A DNA stretch of 64,000 bases, from contig NZ_SUME01000003.1 of assembly GCF_005048855.1 (NCBI RefSeq), positions 124,001 to 188,000 of the forward strand. Direction: 5' to 3'. A model generated the notes under the pieces. It was not told the DNA's origin. It worked only from the letters and a program-made list of their open reading frames with translations, and did no database searches. Made by a program: the position numbers and the translations under genes. The stretch's first letter is position 1. The number at the start of each line of letters is the position of its first letter. Of the stretch, positions 18,801 to 29,200 are shown in pieces. Source of the stretch: Sphingobacterium olei. GTDB taxonomy: Bacteria; Bacteroidota; Bacteroidia; Sphingobacteriales; Sphingobacteriaceae.

Positions 18801-21800
18801 GCATATGGTCTTTTCAGACCAGCACAAAATCCCGGGAATTGATAGCGCATTATACGTTTGATGATCCCGCACAGATCGGTAAAGATAATACCAAATATGC
18901 CAATCACGCAGAACCAATCGGTTTCGAAGCTGTTCCGCATACTCCAAGTGGAAAACGAGGAGGCGCGGCAGATTTTGCTGTGGCGGGAGATGCAGCACAA
19001 AAACGATTGGCAGCACCTTCAACCGGTCAAAATACCTTAAGTCAAGAATCATTCACCATATCCTATTGGATGAAAGGAGCGTCTAACACGTATACTACAT
19101 CTGCGGTGAATGCCTACGTTGTTCACAAGGGATCCTTCAATAAAAATACTGGAGGTCTTGGCAAGTGGTTCGGCGTTCAGCTTAGCCACAATGGAAATAT
19201 CAACTTCGCCATTGATGACGACGCCACAAAAACGGATGCAGCGAGTAGTATTGCGAATAATAACCTGTTCAACAACGAATGGAACCATATCGTCGCGACA
19301 CGCGATTATGAAAACAAGACGACTGCACTGTATGTCAACGGCACCCGGGTGCAATTTGTTGAAAATATTAAGACCATTGATATTGGAGAATCAGATAGAC
19401 CGCTTGAAATTGGCAACTCCGCAGAAAATAGGTCATACCGGGATCTTCTTGACGATCTAAAGATTTACAACTATGCATTAAATCAGGAAGATATCCAGCG
19501 ACTATATACACAATTTGTTCCTGTTCAGAAAGCAGTTAACGGTTTTCCTGCACATGAAAGTGAGGAGATTACCCATACGGATTTGGAATTGACCTGGGAA
19601 GGGGATGAAGAGAAGTATAACGTTTATTGGGGAACATCTCTTGAACAAATGTCTTTATTGGCCGAGGGCTTAACGGGGAAATCCTATGCGGTCGACATCG
19701 ATCTGTCTGGCTTAACGACTTACTATTGGCGCGTTGATGCAGTGAGAGGTGACGAGTCTATTCAAGGTGACGTATGGCACTTCAAGACGGAAAATAAGGT
19801 AACTTATGAACCTTTTTCCCGCAAACTTATTGCACATTATAGCTTCGACGAGGAAAACAATATTGGAAAGGATTATAGTCGGTATGCAAATCATGCCGAG
19901 GTACTCGATTTTCCTGTTGGTCATAATCCGTATCTCGAAGAAGGTAAAAAAGCGGGATCTGCAAATTTTGCTACCACGGAATTAGTAGGCGCAAAGCGAT
20001 TTAGAGCAGCTTCCCAAGAACAAAATGAATTATCCGAAGAATCTTTCTCGGTATCGTTCTGGATGAAAGCCGATGCGAATACCTATGCCGTTGCGCCTGC
20101 AAATTCGGCTAATAATGCCTACCTATTTCATAAAGGTACCTTCAGCGGTCCAGGTTTCTGGTATGGTATGCAACTGCACCAAAATGGTAATATTGTCTTC
20201 AGTATCGATGATAATACTACAAAAACGGATGTAGCTTTAACAGTTGCAGACCAGGCAACGCATCCTGTATTCAACGGTGAATGGAAGCATGTCGTTGCTG
20301 TCCGCGATTTTGAAGGGAAAACGACTGCTATCTATGTAGACGGCGTGTTGGCCAAGATGACATCAAATGTAATAACCGGAGCTATCGGTGATCCGAACAG
20401 ACCACTCGAAATTGGAAATTCTGCCGAAAACAGATCATTTAGAGATCACTTAGACGAGTTCAAGATGTATAATTATGCACTTTCTCCTCAGGATATTAAT
20501 CGCATTTTTACACAGCATGTTCCAGTAGAAAAGACGACGAATGGAATTCCGGCTCATGAAAGTGTAGAGGTTGGTCATACGGATTTGGAGTTGTCCTGGG
20601 AAGGAAAGGAAGACGCATATAATGTGTATCTGGGTACATCGCTAGAGTCACTGGCTTTGATAGCGGAAGGACTTACCGAAAAGACATTCAAGGTAGCGTC
20701 TTTAGATGGGTCGAAAGATTATTACTGGCGGGTCGACGCTATTCGTGATACAGAGGTCGCAACAGGTGACGTTTGGAAATTTGAAACAATGGCTAAGCTC
20801 ACGGGTAAGGAGCTTATTGCTTACTATAGCTTCAATGATGAAAACAACCTCGGAAAAGACTACAGTAAGTATGGGAATGATGCAGCAGTATTGGATTTCC
20901 CTGCAGGTCATAATCCGCATACGGATGCTGGTAAACTGGACGGCGCTGCAAACTTTGCTACAACTGAACGTATTGCAGCGAAGCGTTTTCAAGCGCCATC
21001 AAAAGACCATAACGTATTATCCGAAGAATCATTTTCAGTTTCGTTCTGGATCAAAGCAACAACGAATACCTATGCAGCAACTCCGGCTAACGCAGTCAAC
21101 AATGCCTATGTCTTCCATAAGGGAACATTTAGCGGACCGGGATACTGGTACGGTATGCAATTGAACCAAAATGGTAACATTGTGTTCAGTATTGATGATA
21201 ACGTAACTAAAACCGACGTTGCCTTAACACCGGCCGATCAGACAACCTATCCGGTGTTTACCGGCGAATGGAAACATGTGGTGGCTGTTAGGGATTTTGA
21301 GGGCAAAACGACGGCGATATATGTGAACGGTGTGTTGGCAAAGATGACGTCAAATGTGGCAACAGGAGCGATCGGTGATGTAAATAGACCATTGGAAATT
21401 GGTAATTCTGCCGAAAACAAATCCTTTAGAGATTACCTGGATGAGTTTAAAATGTATAACTACGCATTATCGCCAGAGGAAATAAAACAGCTACATGATC
21501 AATATGTACCTACTCAAAAAGCAGTCAATATATCTCCTGTTCATCAAGGTGTAGGGGTTGACTTTGCGAATGTCGTATTGGAATGGGAAGGCAATGAAGA
21601 TAAATATAATGTTTATGTAGGAGACTCTCCCACATCCCTTCAATTGGTGGCAGAGGGTATAACCTCACGGACACACGAATGGGGCGAATTAGAAGGTGAT
21701 AACAAACAATATTATTGGAGGGTTGATGCAATAAGGGATATCGAAATTGCAACAGGGGACGTTTGGACTTTCCAAACGATGCCGGACAACCGTGATAAGC

Positions 21801-22942
21801 CAATTATTACCGAAGCGACGTTCGAGGTACGGGAAAATGCTTCAGTAGATAGTGAGATCGGACAGTTGGTAGGATGGGTGTTTACAGGTGCAGAATTAGG
21901 AAATTGGAGACTGGACAGTTTTGACGATCCCAATGGAAATGGTGTCGCTCCCGTGACGATTGATCCTGCAACGGGTATGGTATATGTAAACGATGTTGCC
22001 GACTTCAATGCGGAGCTGGCAGAAGAGTTGACGCTTCACGTTTTAGTCAATAACGGCGAATTTGTGAGCGATCCGACACCGATTACGCTGAAGGTCATAT
22101 TTGTCAATGAAGCACCTTCTTTTGAGATCGAAGAGAATATCGATGTGTGTAATGTGGGTCAAGTTATGCAAATACCTATCACAAATATTAGTGCAGGTAA
22201 GGAGACAAATCAGGAACTGAAGTTTACGGTACAAACGCTTCAAAATTTCCTATTTAGAAATCTGAAAGTAGATACGCTGGAAAATAATGACGTGGTACTA
22301 AATTATCAGCTCGTAGACGATGTCCAAGGTTTGGTAACACTAAATCTAACGGTTACGGATGATGGAGGAACTCAGAATGGTGGTTCCAATATGTTCAGTA
22401 AACAAATTCTACTGCAGATAAACTCTATTCCGGAAATCAGCATCGCCTCAACGACGTCTGCTAGAATATTGGAAGAAAAGGAAGTAACCTTAATTGTACA
22501 ACCTGCCTTGCCAAGTGGATATGCATACCGTTGGTATAAAGACAATCAATCCATCGGTGATATGGAATATGTTGTTGTAAAAGGAGAACGCGGAGCGGTG
22601 TATAAAGTTGAAGTGACGTCTCCATTAGGATGTGTTAGAGAAGCTTCTTTTGAGTTGGATGTGCTTACATTCAGTGAGAACCTAGAGATTGAGATCAGTA
22701 ACTTTTTAACACCGAACAATGACGGGATAAATGACTTCTGGGTAATTAAGAATCTGGAGTTATTTAACCAAAATGAGGTAACCGTATTTGATTCGAGAGG
22801 GAATACCGTCTTTACAAAGAGAAATTACGCGAATGATTGGAATGGTATTTCGCAGGGCGGCAGACTGGCTACAGGTGTATACTATTACAAAGTAACGGTA
22901 GACGGAGAAGTGTACACAGGTAGTATAAGTATTGTTAACTAA
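15809..22942 (+). CDS. Giant secreted pectate lyase (PL1-like) with FN3/LamG modules and T9SS type-B tail
   Basis: 2377 residues. Signal peptide to about 24 (ends SQAQ). Residues about 28-400 are a PL1-type pectate lyase beta-helix: 'FPGAEGYGRFAQGARG', 'VYFVTNLNDSGPGSFRDAV', then 'ILDHMSFSWGLDENFSI'. A calcium-binding 'DTDNDGIPDEWEDRLGL' element follows near 415, then FN3-like units alternating with four LamG/concanavalin-like domains starting at about 670, 1011, 1341 and 1668. Later parts are FN3-like (to ~1992), cadherin-like (about 1998-2100), further beta domains, and a CHU_C gliding-motility-associated C-terminal domain (about 2295-2377, 'FLTPNNDGINDFW'). The CHU_C tail directs export through the type IX system. 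It should cut polygalacturonate at or outside the cell surface, with LamG domains binding glycans. The PorP/SprF gene six bases downstream is its probable secretion partner. Confidence 0.9.
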   Translation: MKRVNLIRGIIILLFFVFSYASQAQEVLSFPGAEGYGRFAQGARGHSSPSVYFVTNLNDSGPGSFRDAVSQPGRFVIFKVGGIIQLQSRIAIAANTTVAGHTAPGDGVVVYGRGVSFSGSNHTIARYLRVRLGANGGAGKNEDASGIANGHNIILDHMSFSWGLDENFSINWDNKGTDPDNITIQNSIIGQGLHRHNHSAGGLIQSGGKVSILKSLYMSNKTRNPKVKGINEFVNNVVYNYGNANTTYSDHSISADGYILGDSEGRSDVLILNNYFVGGPATPSNKTTPFSRGNANFNVYEGGNYYDNNQNGTLDGELILPNSTWYPGLEPQNFKTSADYPTYPSLHPSMTAAQAYQFMIDKVGATLPVRDQVDGLLIDDLSSKGTKGFYAYRENDLPLENGGLGRFDAATLLDDTDNDGIPDEWEDRLGLDKEDATDALKPSNDPQHAGYLNIEVYINMLADETTQGDFIRPVRQIQAEGTSEDVEPPTSTVKLTWQNSQANRVVIERSVNQEDWTTLVTTEVGVEEYLDNQGLVPNTLYYYRFKSMVDDEESTFSYLSYRTPAIPAAPEAPMSPQPVHAASFVMLTDAALDLKWVGSENTTYYEVFLGETADNLVKVSTEQVTQPSFTLSNLTNDKTFFWRVDAINDKGKTTGETWTFTTEKVFEPQLVGYWKFDETEGENATSLLDHSTFANHGVLSHNIEEGPNLRIDDGISGRAIGLKDADKSTYAANIPHADHLFLSNSSFTLGFWMKGGAEDRPEAGASAYLFCKGSISKNEETGATGNRFNLEVKDAQFRFAIDNDALGKDEIFANSADFFTGEWVYVTVVRDVENKLLKFYKNAAEVKRGSVTKALYGIGEESDLIIGNIGELEFLKQNTVNSAPYGGQMDEVKLFNYALTEEQIESEYTALLGLTPPHTPTPISGGASDRQDRATVTWEGGENAEKFRVFLGTSEETLSLVEEIEGTVKSFTFSSLEVGVIYFWKVESVVGTQVAPSGIWSFQTSTKSRELIAHYTFDDPAQIGKDNTKYANHAEPIGFEAVPHTPSGKRGGAADFAVAGDAAQKRLAAPSTGQNTLSQESFTISYWMKGASNTYTTSAVNAYVVHKGSFNKNTGGLGKWFGVQLSHNGNINFAIDDDATKTDAASSIANNNLFNNEWNHIVATRDYENKTTALYVNGTRVQFVENIKTIDIGESDRPLEIGNSAENRSYRDLLDDLKIYNYALNQEDIQRLYTQFVPVQKAVNGFPAHESEEITHTDLELTWEGDEEKYNVYWGTSLEQMSLLAEGLTGKSYAVDIDLSGLTTYYWRVDAVRGDESIQGDVWHFKTENKVTYEPFSRKLIAHYSFDEENNIGKDYSRYANHAEVLDFPVGHNPYLEEGKKAGSANFATTELVGAKRFRAASQEQNELSEESFSVSFWMKADANTYAVAPANSANNAYLFHKGTFSGPGFWYGMQLHQNGNIVFSIDDNTTKTDVALTVADQATHPVFNGEWKHVVAVRDFEGKTTAIYVDGVLAKMTSNVITGAIGDPNRPLEIGNSAENRSFRDHLDEFKMYNYALSPQDINRIFTQHVPVEKTTNGIPAHESVEVGHTDLELSWEGKEDAYNVYLGTSLESLALIAEGLTEKTFKVASLDGSKDYYWRVDAIRDTEVATGDVWKFETMAKLTGKELIAYYSFNDENNLGKDYSKYGNDAAVLDFPAGHNPHTDAGKLDGAANFATTERIAAKRFQAPSKDHNVLSEESFSVSFWIKATTNTYAATPANAVNNAYVFHKGTFSGPGYWYGMQLNQNGNIVFSIDDNVTKTDVALTPADQTTYPVFTGEWKHVVAVRDFEGKTTAIYVNGVLAKMTSNVATGAIGDVNRPLEIGNSAENKSFRDYLDEFKMYNYALSPEEIKQLHDQYVPTQKAVNISPVHQGVGVDFANVVLEWEGNEDKYNVYVGDSPTSLQLVAEGITSRTHEWGELEGDNKQYYWRVDAIRDIEIATGDVWTFQTMPDNRDKPIITEATFEVRENASVDSEIGQLVGWVFTGAELGNWRLDSFDDPNGNGVAPVTIDPATGMVYVNDVADFNAELAEELTLHVLVNNGEFVSDPTPITLKVIFVNEAPSFEIEENIDVCNVGQVMQIPITNISAGKETNQELKFTVQTLQNFLFRNLKVDTLENNDVVLNYQLVDDVQGLVTLNLTVTDDGGTQNGGSNMFSKQILLQINSIPEISIASTTSARILEEKEVTLIVQPALPSGYAYRWYKDNQSIGDMEYVVVKGERGAVYKVEVTSPLGCVREASFELDVLTFSENLEIEISNFLTPNNDGINDFWVIKNLELFNQNEVTVFDSRGNTVFTKRNYANDWNGISQGGRLATGVYYYKVTVDGEVYTGSISIVN
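17817..21500 (+). repeat. Four LamG modules with FN3 linkers, internal repeat of the pectate lyase
   Basis: Module starts are near 17817, 18839, 19828 and 20810; each is ~690-720 bases plus a ~280-base FN3-like linker. Modules 3 and 4 are nearly identical in protein (shared 'EWKHVVAVRDFEGKTTAIYV', 'RPLEIGNSAEN', 'LDEFKMYNYALSP') but differ at many third codon positions. Modules 1 and 2 are more diverged. Confidence 0.85.
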
Positions 22943-22947
22943 CAAAA

Positions 22948-23823
22948 ATGATGGAGACTATGAAAATTGTTAAATATAGTTGTTTATTGACGCTGTTCGG
23001 AGGATTGATGTTGGCTAATGCGGCTTATGCCCAACAATCCCCGATTGTGTCAAGTTACTTTCAAAATGAATATTTATTTAATGCTGCGCAGGTCGGTGTG
23101 AATGGTATGAAGGCTGTCGATGCTATTGTTCGCACACCGGTAGGGCAGTATAAGGGGGAGATGAAAGAGAATTATGTCCATGCCATGTATGGCTTTGGCC
23201 GGCAGGGCATTGGAGCGGGATTCCGCTCCAATGCGATCGGCGCTTTTAATCTATCCGAAATCAATTTGTCTTATGCTTTGCATTTACCATTGGATGGTGA
23301 ATCCCGGTTTTTAAGCATGGGTACGGGCGTTAAATTTTTAAGAGAACAGATCAATGCAGATAAAATCGTAGGAGATGTTAATGACCCGATGATCGCGTAT
23401 TACAATAATGATCCAAATCGCTTTGATATCAATCTCGGTCTAGCGTATACAGCCACACATTTATCGCTGAATCTAGCTGTTAATAATATATTAAGGGATA
23501 AACATAATTTTTTACTTAACCCAAGCCCGTTTATCTATTCCAGTATAAAGTACAAGTTTTTATTGAACGATGTCTCTGTACAACCTGTTTTTGCATACAG
23601 AAGGTTGTTAAATGACAGGGATGTAGTTGATATAGGGACATCTGTTGGATTTGATGGCTTATTTGATATATATGCTTTTTATCATACCAGTAAAAATATG
23701 AGTACAGGATTATCCACTCAAGTGAAAAATTTACGGTTAAACTTGGGATATACCACAACTACAGCAAGTGTGCAGGGGTTAGCTGTTCAAGGATTGGATA
23801 TTGGTGTACGATACCAATGGTAA
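22948..23823 (+). CDS. PorP/SprF-family type IX secretion outer-membrane protein
   Basis: 291 residues (an internal ATG at 22960 would also give a good signal peptide, MKIVKYSCLLTLFGGLMLANAAYAQ). It has the family's opening after cleavage ('QQSPIVSSYFQNEYLFNAAQVG'), beta-barrel strands throughout and a C-terminal 'DIGVRYQW' strand. PorP/SprF proteins are T9SS outer-membrane components; paralogues are commonly encoded beside large CHU_C-tailed cargo, as SprF is beside SprB in Flavobacterium johnsoniae. The six-base gap to the pectate lyase gene indicates co-transcription and a dedicated role in exporting or anchoring that enzyme (inference). No terminator was seen after it; the next promoter starts 21 bases on. 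Confidence 0.92.
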   Translation: MMETMKIVKYSCLLTLFGGLMLANAAYAQQSPIVSSYFQNEYLFNAAQVGVNGMKAVDAIVRTPVGQYKGEMKENYVHAMYGFGRQGIGAGFRSNAIGAFNLSEINLSYALHLPLDGESRFLSMGTGVKFLREQINADKIVGDVNDPMIAYYNNDPNRFDINLGLAYTATHLSLNLAVNNILRDKHNFLLNPSPFIYSSIKYKFLLNDVSVQPVFAYRRLLNDRDVVDIGTSVGFDGLFDIYAFYHTSKNMSTGLSTQVKNLRLNLGYTTTTASVQGLAVQGLDIGVRYQW

Positions 23824-23844
23824 TCGGAACTGACTTTGTCTTTT

Positions 23845-23891
23845 TTCAGGACAGTACAGGATAATGTAACCGATTGCGTTTTCTATACTTG
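23845..23891 (+). promoter_or_regulatory. Promoter of FAS1/SusCD operon D: CAGGA direct repeat plus TATACTTG
   Basis: CAGGA at 23847 and 23857; TATACTTG at 23884-23891 matches TAnnTTTG with one mismatch. Spacing is identical to the 15692 site. The leader to the ATG at 24055 is long (about 157 bases) and contains a small stem-loop (AATATCC 23996-24002 / GGATATT 24015-24021). Confidence 0.78.
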
Positions 23892-24054
23892 TACTGACCA
23901 TTTTATGATTGATATAAGCCGAGTCAGAAATAAGATAAACCAAAGATAGGATCATTACTGTAAACGTTAAAAAAGAAAACTAATCAATTATATGAAATAT
24001 CCACCTGTTGGAAGGGATATTCCATATAACCATTAAAAGACTAATTATTTACAT

Positions 24055-26256
24055 ATGAAAAGACTGTTAATATGTATTACCAGTGCATTGCTTACACTTT
24101 CCATTTCCTGCTCTAAAAAGGAGCTGATCACGCACTATGAGCGTCCGGATTGGTTGAGGGGGAACGCGTGGCAAATACTGGAAGAAAGAGGAGAGTTTAC
24201 ACAATTTTTGGACGGCGTTGAACGGGCCGGTTTTAGGGAGGTCTTAGATGGCAAAACAATTGCCACCGTTTTTGCACCCAATGATGAAGCGTTCACCGCT
24301 TATTTTAGGACGAAGAATATCTCTAATATCAGTCAGGTTCCCAAAAATGAATTGAAGAGATTGATAGGATACCACATCGTGTACTACGCATATGGCAAAG
24401 ATCGACTTTTTGATTATCAACCCGGAGGAAGTGAAGGTTATGAAATTAATAATGCCGGACTTTATTATAAGCACAGGACGAGAAGTATCGACAGCATCAC
24501 GGTAGAAGTTGACAAGACGGATGGAAAAAGAAAAAAAGTAATTCATAAAGATCGGTTTCTTCCGATTTTCTCCCAACAGCATTTTAATACCAAGGGAATA
24601 GATGCCATTCCAAACTATGAGTACTTCTATGGCGCGGGATCTTGGCGCGGAGGCGACGGATTTAACGTAAGCAATGCTTCTGTGGATGAGTATGCTATTC
24701 CGGCGGACAATGGATACGTGTATGTAGTTAATGAGGTTGTAGAGCCACTAAATACCGTTTATGACGAATTGGCCAATAGGGGTAATTATCGGGATTTTAT
24801 CTCGCTTTATGACAAATTTAGAACATTTTGGTATGACGAACAGTCTTCGCTAAACTATGCTGCGGCCGGAGATTCCCTGTATATTGTTAACCACGGTATT
24901 TTGCCTCCGATCGCTTCGCAATGGTCGCATAATGGTGAATCGGGATTGCCGGATTATGCGAATCTGGCACAATTGAGTTATAGGGCCTACAGTATCTTTG
25001 CCCCCAGCAATACCGCCTTGCAGGGCTTCTTCAATGAATACTTCGCATCTTACTACAATTCGATTTTTGATGTCGATCTGCTGCCTATCTCCATGATTAT
25101 GTCTAATCACGTGTATCAGGGTAATATTGTTTTCCCGAGTGAGATCGGGAAAAATGAAGACATCAAAACAGCTTATGGTACACCCATACTTTTTAACCCT
25201 ACTGCAGATGTGCAGGACAAAGCGATTGCTTCCAATGGCGTGTACTATGGGTTGAACAGGGTTTTGATACCGGATTTGTTCAACAGCGTAACAGGTCCTG
25301 CATTTCGGAATCCCAGATACAAAATGTTTATGTACATGTTGTGGAGTACCGGCCTGTACCAGACCCTATCGAGCCAAAATATAGAATTTACCTTGTTTAT
25401 TCCGAACGATGAGACCTTGCTGGAAACCATTGTCGGCAGCAGTTATTTATTTTGGTCAGAAGGTAATCCTTTAGTCTTTGGCGATGAGAGTGTCATGGTG
25501 CAAAACGATGACGGTGTGCTCGTGCCATTGTCCATCAGACAACAGGAGGTCTTTCTGTCGGATCATATTGTGTATGGCCGTATGAACTCCATGGTAGAGA
25601 AAAAGGTGTATCGTACGCGAAATCCGTTTACCTATGTATATACAGATAACGGAAGGGTTTATTCCTCTGCTACGTACAACATGGCCGATACCGATATCGC
25701 GACGACAAACATATCCGGCAATTGGTTCAACGGATTAAGTATAGAACCGTCTAGGAGTTTACTGGCAGAATCAGGTTCTATAAAAGGGACGATTATCGGT
25801 GCAGAGACGCCTTCGAACCCTTTGAATAAATATTCGGAATTTGCGAAGTTATTGGCAAGGGCAGGAATGTTGGAGACCGGTAGTGCCTTGTCTTTTTTAT
25901 TCGGAAACCGTTTTATTCTGTTTGCTCCCGATAACCAAACGGTGTTGCAAGGGATTGCAAACGGTGTTTTTCCGGAGGATAATGCCGCGTTGGCAACGTA
26001 CCTACGGTCCTACTTTATTTCGGTGCCGGACAATTCTTTAGCGGATTATCCGTTCCCGGGTTTTGGTATACAGGGCGTATGGAATACGACCCAAATGACC
26101 GGATATCAGCAGTATAGGTTATTGGAAGTTATTGATCAGAATACACGATTGGAACTGAAAGATACCGATGGTACGATTATACCCGTATCGACGGATTTAC
26201 CCCAATTGTTTAGTGATGGTGCTGTGTATCGAATTTCAGGACTGCTTAAAAGATAA
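24055..26256 (+). CDS. Surface lipoprotein with about four fasciclin (FAS1) domains
   Basis: 733 residues; lipoprotein signal with lipobox SISC. FAS1 units are recognised by an early helix pair, then a '.T.FAPnD.AF' block, and a later 'HIV.Y' block. Here they begin at about 40 ('TIATVFAPNDEAFTAYF', 'LIGYHIVYYAYGKD'), 240 ('YSIFAPSNTALQGFF', 'MSNHVYQG'), 420 ('FTLFIPNDETLLETI', 'LSDHIVYGRM') and 595 ('FILFAPDNQTVLQGI'). FAS1 domains mediate adhesion and binding in many organisms; in Bacteroidota they occur as lipoproteins beside SusC/SusD genes. It is the first gene of operon D, so I infer an extra glycan-binding or complex-assembly subunit on the cell surface. There is no sign of enzyme activity. 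Confidence 0.85.
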   Translation: MKRLLICITSALLTLSISCSKKELITHYERPDWLRGNAWQILEERGEFTQFLDGVERAGFREVLDGKTIATVFAPNDEAFTAYFRTKNISNISQVPKNELKRLIGYHIVYYAYGKDRLFDYQPGGSEGYEINNAGLYYKHRTRSIDSITVEVDKTDGKRKKVIHKDRFLPIFSQQHFNTKGIDAIPNYEYFYGAGSWRGGDGFNVSNASVDEYAIPADNGYVYVVNEVVEPLNTVYDELANRGNYRDFISLYDKFRTFWYDEQSSLNYAAAGDSLYIVNHGILPPIASQWSHNGESGLPDYANLAQLSYRAYSIFAPSNTALQGFFNEYFASYYNSIFDVDLLPISMIMSNHVYQGNIVFPSEIGKNEDIKTAYGTPILFNPTADVQDKAIASNGVYYGLNRVLIPDLFNSVTGPAFRNPRYKMFMYMLWSTGLYQTLSSQNIEFTLFIPNDETLLETIVGSSYLFWSEGNPLVFGDESVMVQNDDGVLVPLSIRQQEVFLSDHIVYGRMNSMVEKKVYRTRNPFTYVYTDNGRVYSSATYNMADTDIATTNISGNWFNGLSIEPSRSLLAESGSIKGTIIGAETPSNPLNKYSEFAKLLARAGMLETGSALSFLFGNRFILFAPDNQTVLQGIANGVFPEDNAALATYLRSYFISVPDNSLADYPFPGFGIQGVWNTTQMTGYQQYRLLEVIDQNTRLELKDTDGTIIPVSTDLPQLFSDGAVYRISGLLKR

Positions 26257-26290
26257 CCAACAATATTTTAACCTATTAAAAATAAGATAA

Positions 26291-29200
26291 ATGAGGCTAC
26301 AGATTTTAATTTTAGTTGCTCTTTCCTCTTTCATTTTTTCAGCTTTTGCTCAAAGCTCAAAAGTATTGATTGGTACTATTAGAGGAGAAAAAAATGCACC
26401 TCTACAAGGAGCCTCGATTTTTGTAGAGAACAAAGAAAATAGAAACTTGAAGGGTGCATCAACGGATGCGTTGGGGCAGTATCAAATAGAAGTTCCTGCT
26501 GGAGATGGGCTCACAATTGTGATAGCTTGTATTGGATTTAAATCTACTCGTATTCCCTATAGCGGGCAAGGATCCATTAATATCACATTGATCGTTGATG
26601 ATCAGTCTATCGAGGAGGTAACCATCGTTCGGGAAGGTGGGGCAAAGAACGATATGGGCATTAGTTTTAGAAACCAAGTCTCGGCTACTGAGCGGTTCGA
26701 TATGAAAGAACTGGAAGCTATGCCTTTTGCTTCCATCGAAGCAGGACTACAGGGGCGTTTGGCCAATGTGGATATCATCTCCAGCGCGGATCCCGGAGCG
26801 CGAAGTTCGATTCGTATCCGCGGTACATCTTCACTCAACGGAAACTCCGAACCGCTGATCGTAGTGGATGGCATCCCTTATCCAACGACAATCAACGATG
26901 ACTTTAACTTTTCGACGGCCAATGATGAAGACTTTGGAGCCTTGATCAATATATCGCCTAATGATATCGAGTCCATAGAAGTATTGAAAGATGCGGCCGC
27001 AACAGCAGTATGGGGTTCTCGCGGAGCGAACGGTGTCCTGTTGTTTACAACCAAGAAAGGCCGTAAAGGGAAAACACAATTTGCATTCTCCTCAAAGATT
27101 GACGTAAAGCGCGAAGCCGAGACCATCCCGATGCTGGATGGGGGACAGTATGTGTCCATGGTACAGGATGCGATCTGGAATACGGTCAACGACTTAGGCT
27201 ATCAAGGATCGACGGCATATCTGAATATGTTGTACAATACTAACGAAATAAAATACGATCCCAACTGGAACTATTTCAACGAATATAACCAGAATACGAA
27301 TTGGACGGATCTAGTAACCCAGGTGGGCCACTTTGAAGATAATTCACTGTCTATTAGCGGGGGTGGAGACAAGGCTACCTATCGGGTATCCTTGGGTTAC
27401 CTGAACGATGTCGGTACAACTATCGGTACCAAGCTCAATCGATACAATTCACTGGTCAGCGTGAATTATAGATTTTCCAATAAGTTCAATATCAGTTCTG
27501 ACTTGTCCTACTCACGGAGTATACAAAATAGCAATTGGACGGGGAAAGATGTTGCTAGTCCCAGAGGAATAGCAATGAATCGCATGCCTAATATGAGCCC
27601 ATATGTCATCGATGAGTACGGCTTCTATTCGGATCAATATTTTACACCTCGGATTAATTTTCAGGGATCTTTCTTAGGTGAAAGTAAGTCGTCTATTTAC
27701 AATCCTGTCGCGATGGTCAATGAGTCGATTAATCAGACTACAGGCGAGCAAGCCCGGGCGATCTTTAGAGCGCAGTATAATATTTTACCGTTTTTAAGCT
27801 ACACAGGTACGATTGGTTTTGACATCCGGTCAAACAAAAGCAGAAAGTTCCTTCCACAGTCGGTCACGGGAGTTATTTGGACAGACCCTTTCTTTAACAG
27901 AGGGTCGGATCTGATGTCCGATGCCCTACACCTCAATACGGAAAATAAATTTATTTACAATAAGAATTTCGGTGAAGATCATAATATTGTCGGAACACAA
28001 CTATTTCAGACCAATGAGTCCCGAAACTTTAGTTATGCTTCGGAGACATCCGGTAATGCCTCTGCATCTTTAAGCGACCCGACGGCCGGCGGGGCGGTCA
28101 TTAGTATGGGATCGGGTAATTCCATGACCAGAAGTATGGGGGCTATTTCGAGTCTGTATTATGCCTATAAAAACAAGTATATTATTAACGGGATTTATCG
28201 TTGGGAAGCCAATTCGGCCATATCGGCACAGCACCGCTGGAAGGGGTTCCCGGCATTCGGGGTGGCCTGGCAGCTTGGGGATGAAGAGTTTATGAAGCAA
28301 TTTGATTTTCTTGATATGGCCAAATTACGATTCAGCTGGGGGCAAAGCGGAAACGGTCCTACGGGTGCCTATACGTATATGGGTGTTTTTCAACCCATCA
28401 CACCGGGTTATATGGATATGACAGCCATCCGCCCGACAAGAATACAATTGGATAATTTGAAATGGGAGACCATTACCCAAACCGATATCGGTATAGAATT
28501 ATCTTTTTTTAAAGATCGTCTGCACTTCACTGGAGAAATTTACAACCGACTGACAACGGACCTCCTGAATAAGGATGTCAAGCTGCCTTCCTCGACTGGT
28601 TTTACCGAAATGAAATTTTACAATTCCGGTGAAATGGTAAACAAGGGATGGGAGATCATTTTTAGAGGAGATATATTTCGTGCTAAAGACTTTACCTTGA
28701 GTGCAGATCTGAATTTCTCAAGAAACCAGAATGAGGTACTGGAACTGCCGGAAAATCGACAGTTTGAACAGTATAATTTTGATAATGGTAATTACGCCCA
28801 CAAGATCATTGAAGGAAACCCGTTGGGTTCATTTTACGGGTATAGGTATTTGGGTGTATATCAAAATGAAACCGAGACTTTTGCGCGTGATCTAAACAAT
28901 AATGTCATTTACGACTTGATGGGGGAGGCCGTTTATATGCAGAATGGTAACCGTAAAGTCTACCCCGGGGATGCCAAATATCAGGACATGGACGGAAACG
29001 GGGTCATCAATCAGTACGATATTGTCTATTTGGGGAACGCTATGCCACTGTTTAACGGTGGTGCAGGAATAAGTGTACGTTATAAGGCATTTTCACTGAC
29101 AACAAATTTTCACGGTAGACTTGGACAAAAAGTCGTCAATCGGGTACGCATCGATACGGAGAATATGCGAGGAATGAACAACCAAAGTACGGCGGTATTA

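Noticed and set aside
20706..21164. 152-residue frame inside the pectate lyase gene
   Set aside because: It lies in a shifted frame within a repeated LamG region; long shadows are expected where codons are biased and repeated.
17817..21500. Regular repeats considered as a CRISPR or tandem DNA array
   Set aside because: The period is about 1 kb and in frame; these are protein modules, not DNA repeats.
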